From Planctomycetaceae bacterium (lineage in GTDB: Bacteria > Planctomycetota > Planctomycetia > Planctomycetales > Planctomycetaceae), in the NCBI GenBank assembly GCA_003445035.1, contig DLVV01000307.1, positions 511-10,459 of the forward strand: a stretch of 9,949 bases of DNA, written 5' to 3'. The notes beneath the pieces were generated by a model. The model was not told the origin of the DNA. It was given only the letters and a program-made list of their open reading frames with translations, and did not search any database. Within the stretch, counting starts at the first letter, position 1. Each line of letters starts with the position of its first letter. Made by a program: the position numbers and the translations under genes. Positions 8,800 through 9,949 of this stretch are shown piece after piece.

Positions 8800-8838
8800 A
8801 TCGTGTCTTCAATACCTTGTTGGCCGGCCACGCCCAGT

Positions 8839-9927
8839 TCAACCGCGGCTGTAGGGTCCCGTGGCCGACCCGACCAGGTCTCCAACACCGGATTCCACGC
8901 ATCGTCCGATGATCGCCGCCGCTTCCAGTACCTGGTCACGGTCGACGTCGAGGTGCGTGCAGGCGCGGAGGCGGTGTGACCCGCTGGCTCCCACCTTGAC
9001 CCCCTCATCGAACGCCTTGGCCGCCAGTTGTGTCGCATCGCCGATTTCCGGATCGACTTCGAAGAAGACCAGGTTCGATTCGACGTCGTCCGGATTGATC
9101 CGAACCCCATCGACCTCGGCCAACGCCTCGGCGAAGGCCCGAGCGTTGGCGTGGTCATCAGCCATCCGATCGACATTGTGGTCGAGCGCGTAAACGGCGG
9201 CCGCGGCAACGATTCCCGATTGCCTCAAGGCTCCGCCGAACAGTTTCCGCGACCGACGCGCTTGCTCGATGTCTTCGGCCGACCCCACCAGGATCGACCC
9301 CATCGGGCAACCCAGCCCCTTGGAGAAACAGATCGACACGGTGTCGTAGTGACGGGTGGCTTCGGCCGCCGAATAGCCGCCGGCCACGCACGCATTGAAC
9401 AGCCGGGCGCCGTCGACGTGGGTCTTCAGCCCGTTGTCATGGGCCCACTGGCCGACCCGGTCGAGTTGTTCCAGCGGCCACGGGCGACCGCCGCCGGCGT
9501 TGGTCGTGTTTTCGACACACACCAGCCGGGTCCGGCACAGGTGCTGGTTGTCGGCACGCAGCTTGCCCTCGAGATCGTCGACGTCGATCATGCCGTTGTG
9601 TCCCGGCAGCAGGCGGCAGCTGACTCCCGAGAGCACCGCAGGGCCACCGGCCTCGAAGTTCGCGATGTGTCCGGTATCGGCAATCAACAACTCGTCGCCC
9701 GGCTGGCAGTGCGCACGGACGCCCATCTGGTTGGACTGGGTTCCCGAGCAGGCGAAAACGGCCGCTTCCTTCTCCAGTCGCTCGGCAACCATCGCCTCCA
9801 GCCGGTTCACCGTCGGGTCGTCACCCGACATGTCGTCCCCGCACTCGGCCTCGGCGATCGCCTGTCGCATCGCCGCGGTCGGCCGGGTCACCGTATCGCT
9901 GTACATGTTGATAAACGGGTCGCTCAT
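8839..9927 (-). CDS. ltaE: Low-specificity L-threonine aldolase (PLP-dependent)
   Basis: Cytoplasmic enzyme that splits L-threonine or L-allo-threonine into glycine and acetaldehyde. 362 aa, a little longer than the common 330-350. Fold-type I PLP enzyme of the beta-eliminating-lyase/threonine-aldolase group. It shows DTVTRPTAAMRQAI and GDDMSGDDPTVNRLE at the N-terminus, FACSGTQSNQ (cofactor phosphate region), ENTTNAGGG (E139, N140), HVDGARLFNA with D172 contacting the PLP ring, and FSKGLGCPMGS with the Schiff-base lysine K203. The C-terminal domain has RLRACTHLDVDRDQVLEAAA. The start at 9927 has GAGGA about 6 nt upstream. The gene is complete, with 22 bp of window beyond it, so its promoter lies outside. 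The neighbours (131-aa protein, Fur) give no pathway link. Confidence 0.95.
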   Translation of the reverse strand: MSDPFINMYSDTVTRPTAAMRQAIAEAECGDDMSGDDPTVNRLEAMVAERLEKEAAVFACSGTQSNQMGVRAHCQPGDELLIADTGHIANFEAGGPAVLSGVSCRLLPGHNGMIDVDDLEGKLRADNQHLCRTRLVCVENTTNAGGGRPWPLEQLDRVGQWAHDNGLKTHVDGARLFNACVAGGYSAAEATRHYDTVSICFSKGLGCPMGSILVGSAEDIEQARRSRKLFGGALRQSGIVAAAAVYALDHNVDRMADDHANARAFAEALAEVDGVRINPDDVESNLVFFEVDPEIGDATQLAAKAFDEGVKVGASGSHRLRACTHLDVDRDQVLEAAAIIGRCVESGVGDLVGSATGPYSRG

Positions 9928-9949
9928 CGCCGGTCCTCGATTCGGTGGT

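Overview
This GC-rich window looks like ordinary chromosomal backbone of a planctomycete. That is inferred from the short Pro-rich protein starting MEVTGPAPIGG, the tightly packed GC-rich genes, the weak or variable Shine-Dalgarno sites and the GTG starts. I did not identify genus or species. I saw no insertion sequences, CRISPR array, phage genes or clear signs of recent transfer. No GC-rich hairpin followed by a T-run was seen.

Layout. At the left edge is the 5' part of a tRNA-Cys(GCA) on the minus strand, with its own sigma70-like promoter. Back to back with it, a sigma70-like promoter drives a plus-strand pair: a STAS-domain (anti-sigma-factor-antagonist-like) gene and manA (class I mannose-6-phosphate isomerase), overlapping by ATGA. 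manA meets glnD tail to tail with a 13-bp overlap. On the minus strand, amtB, glnB and glnD form the core of the window. They encode the ammonium channel, the P-II signal protein and the P-II uridylyl-transferase/removing enzyme. An excellent sigma54 (-24/-12) promoter lies 5' of amtB, so the set can be read as one nitrogen-responsive operon. A dyad-symmetric element begins at the predicted transcription start, and glnD translation is probably coupled to glnB.

Divergent from amtB is a prepilin-peptidase (A24 family) gene that lacks the usual N-terminal cysteine domain. It ends in a CTAG palindrome shared with the stop codon of an 86-aa unknown gene coming from the other side. Further right, all on the minus strand, lie a Fur-family regulator, a 131-aa Pro-rich small protein and a low-specificity L-threonine aldolase whose start is near the right edge.

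Most genes are recognisable. The points of interest are regulatory (the sigma54 promoter, the dyads, the glnB-glnD coupling) and the three poorly characterised small proteins (STAS, 86-aa and 131-aa). I did not find evidence for a wholly new system.
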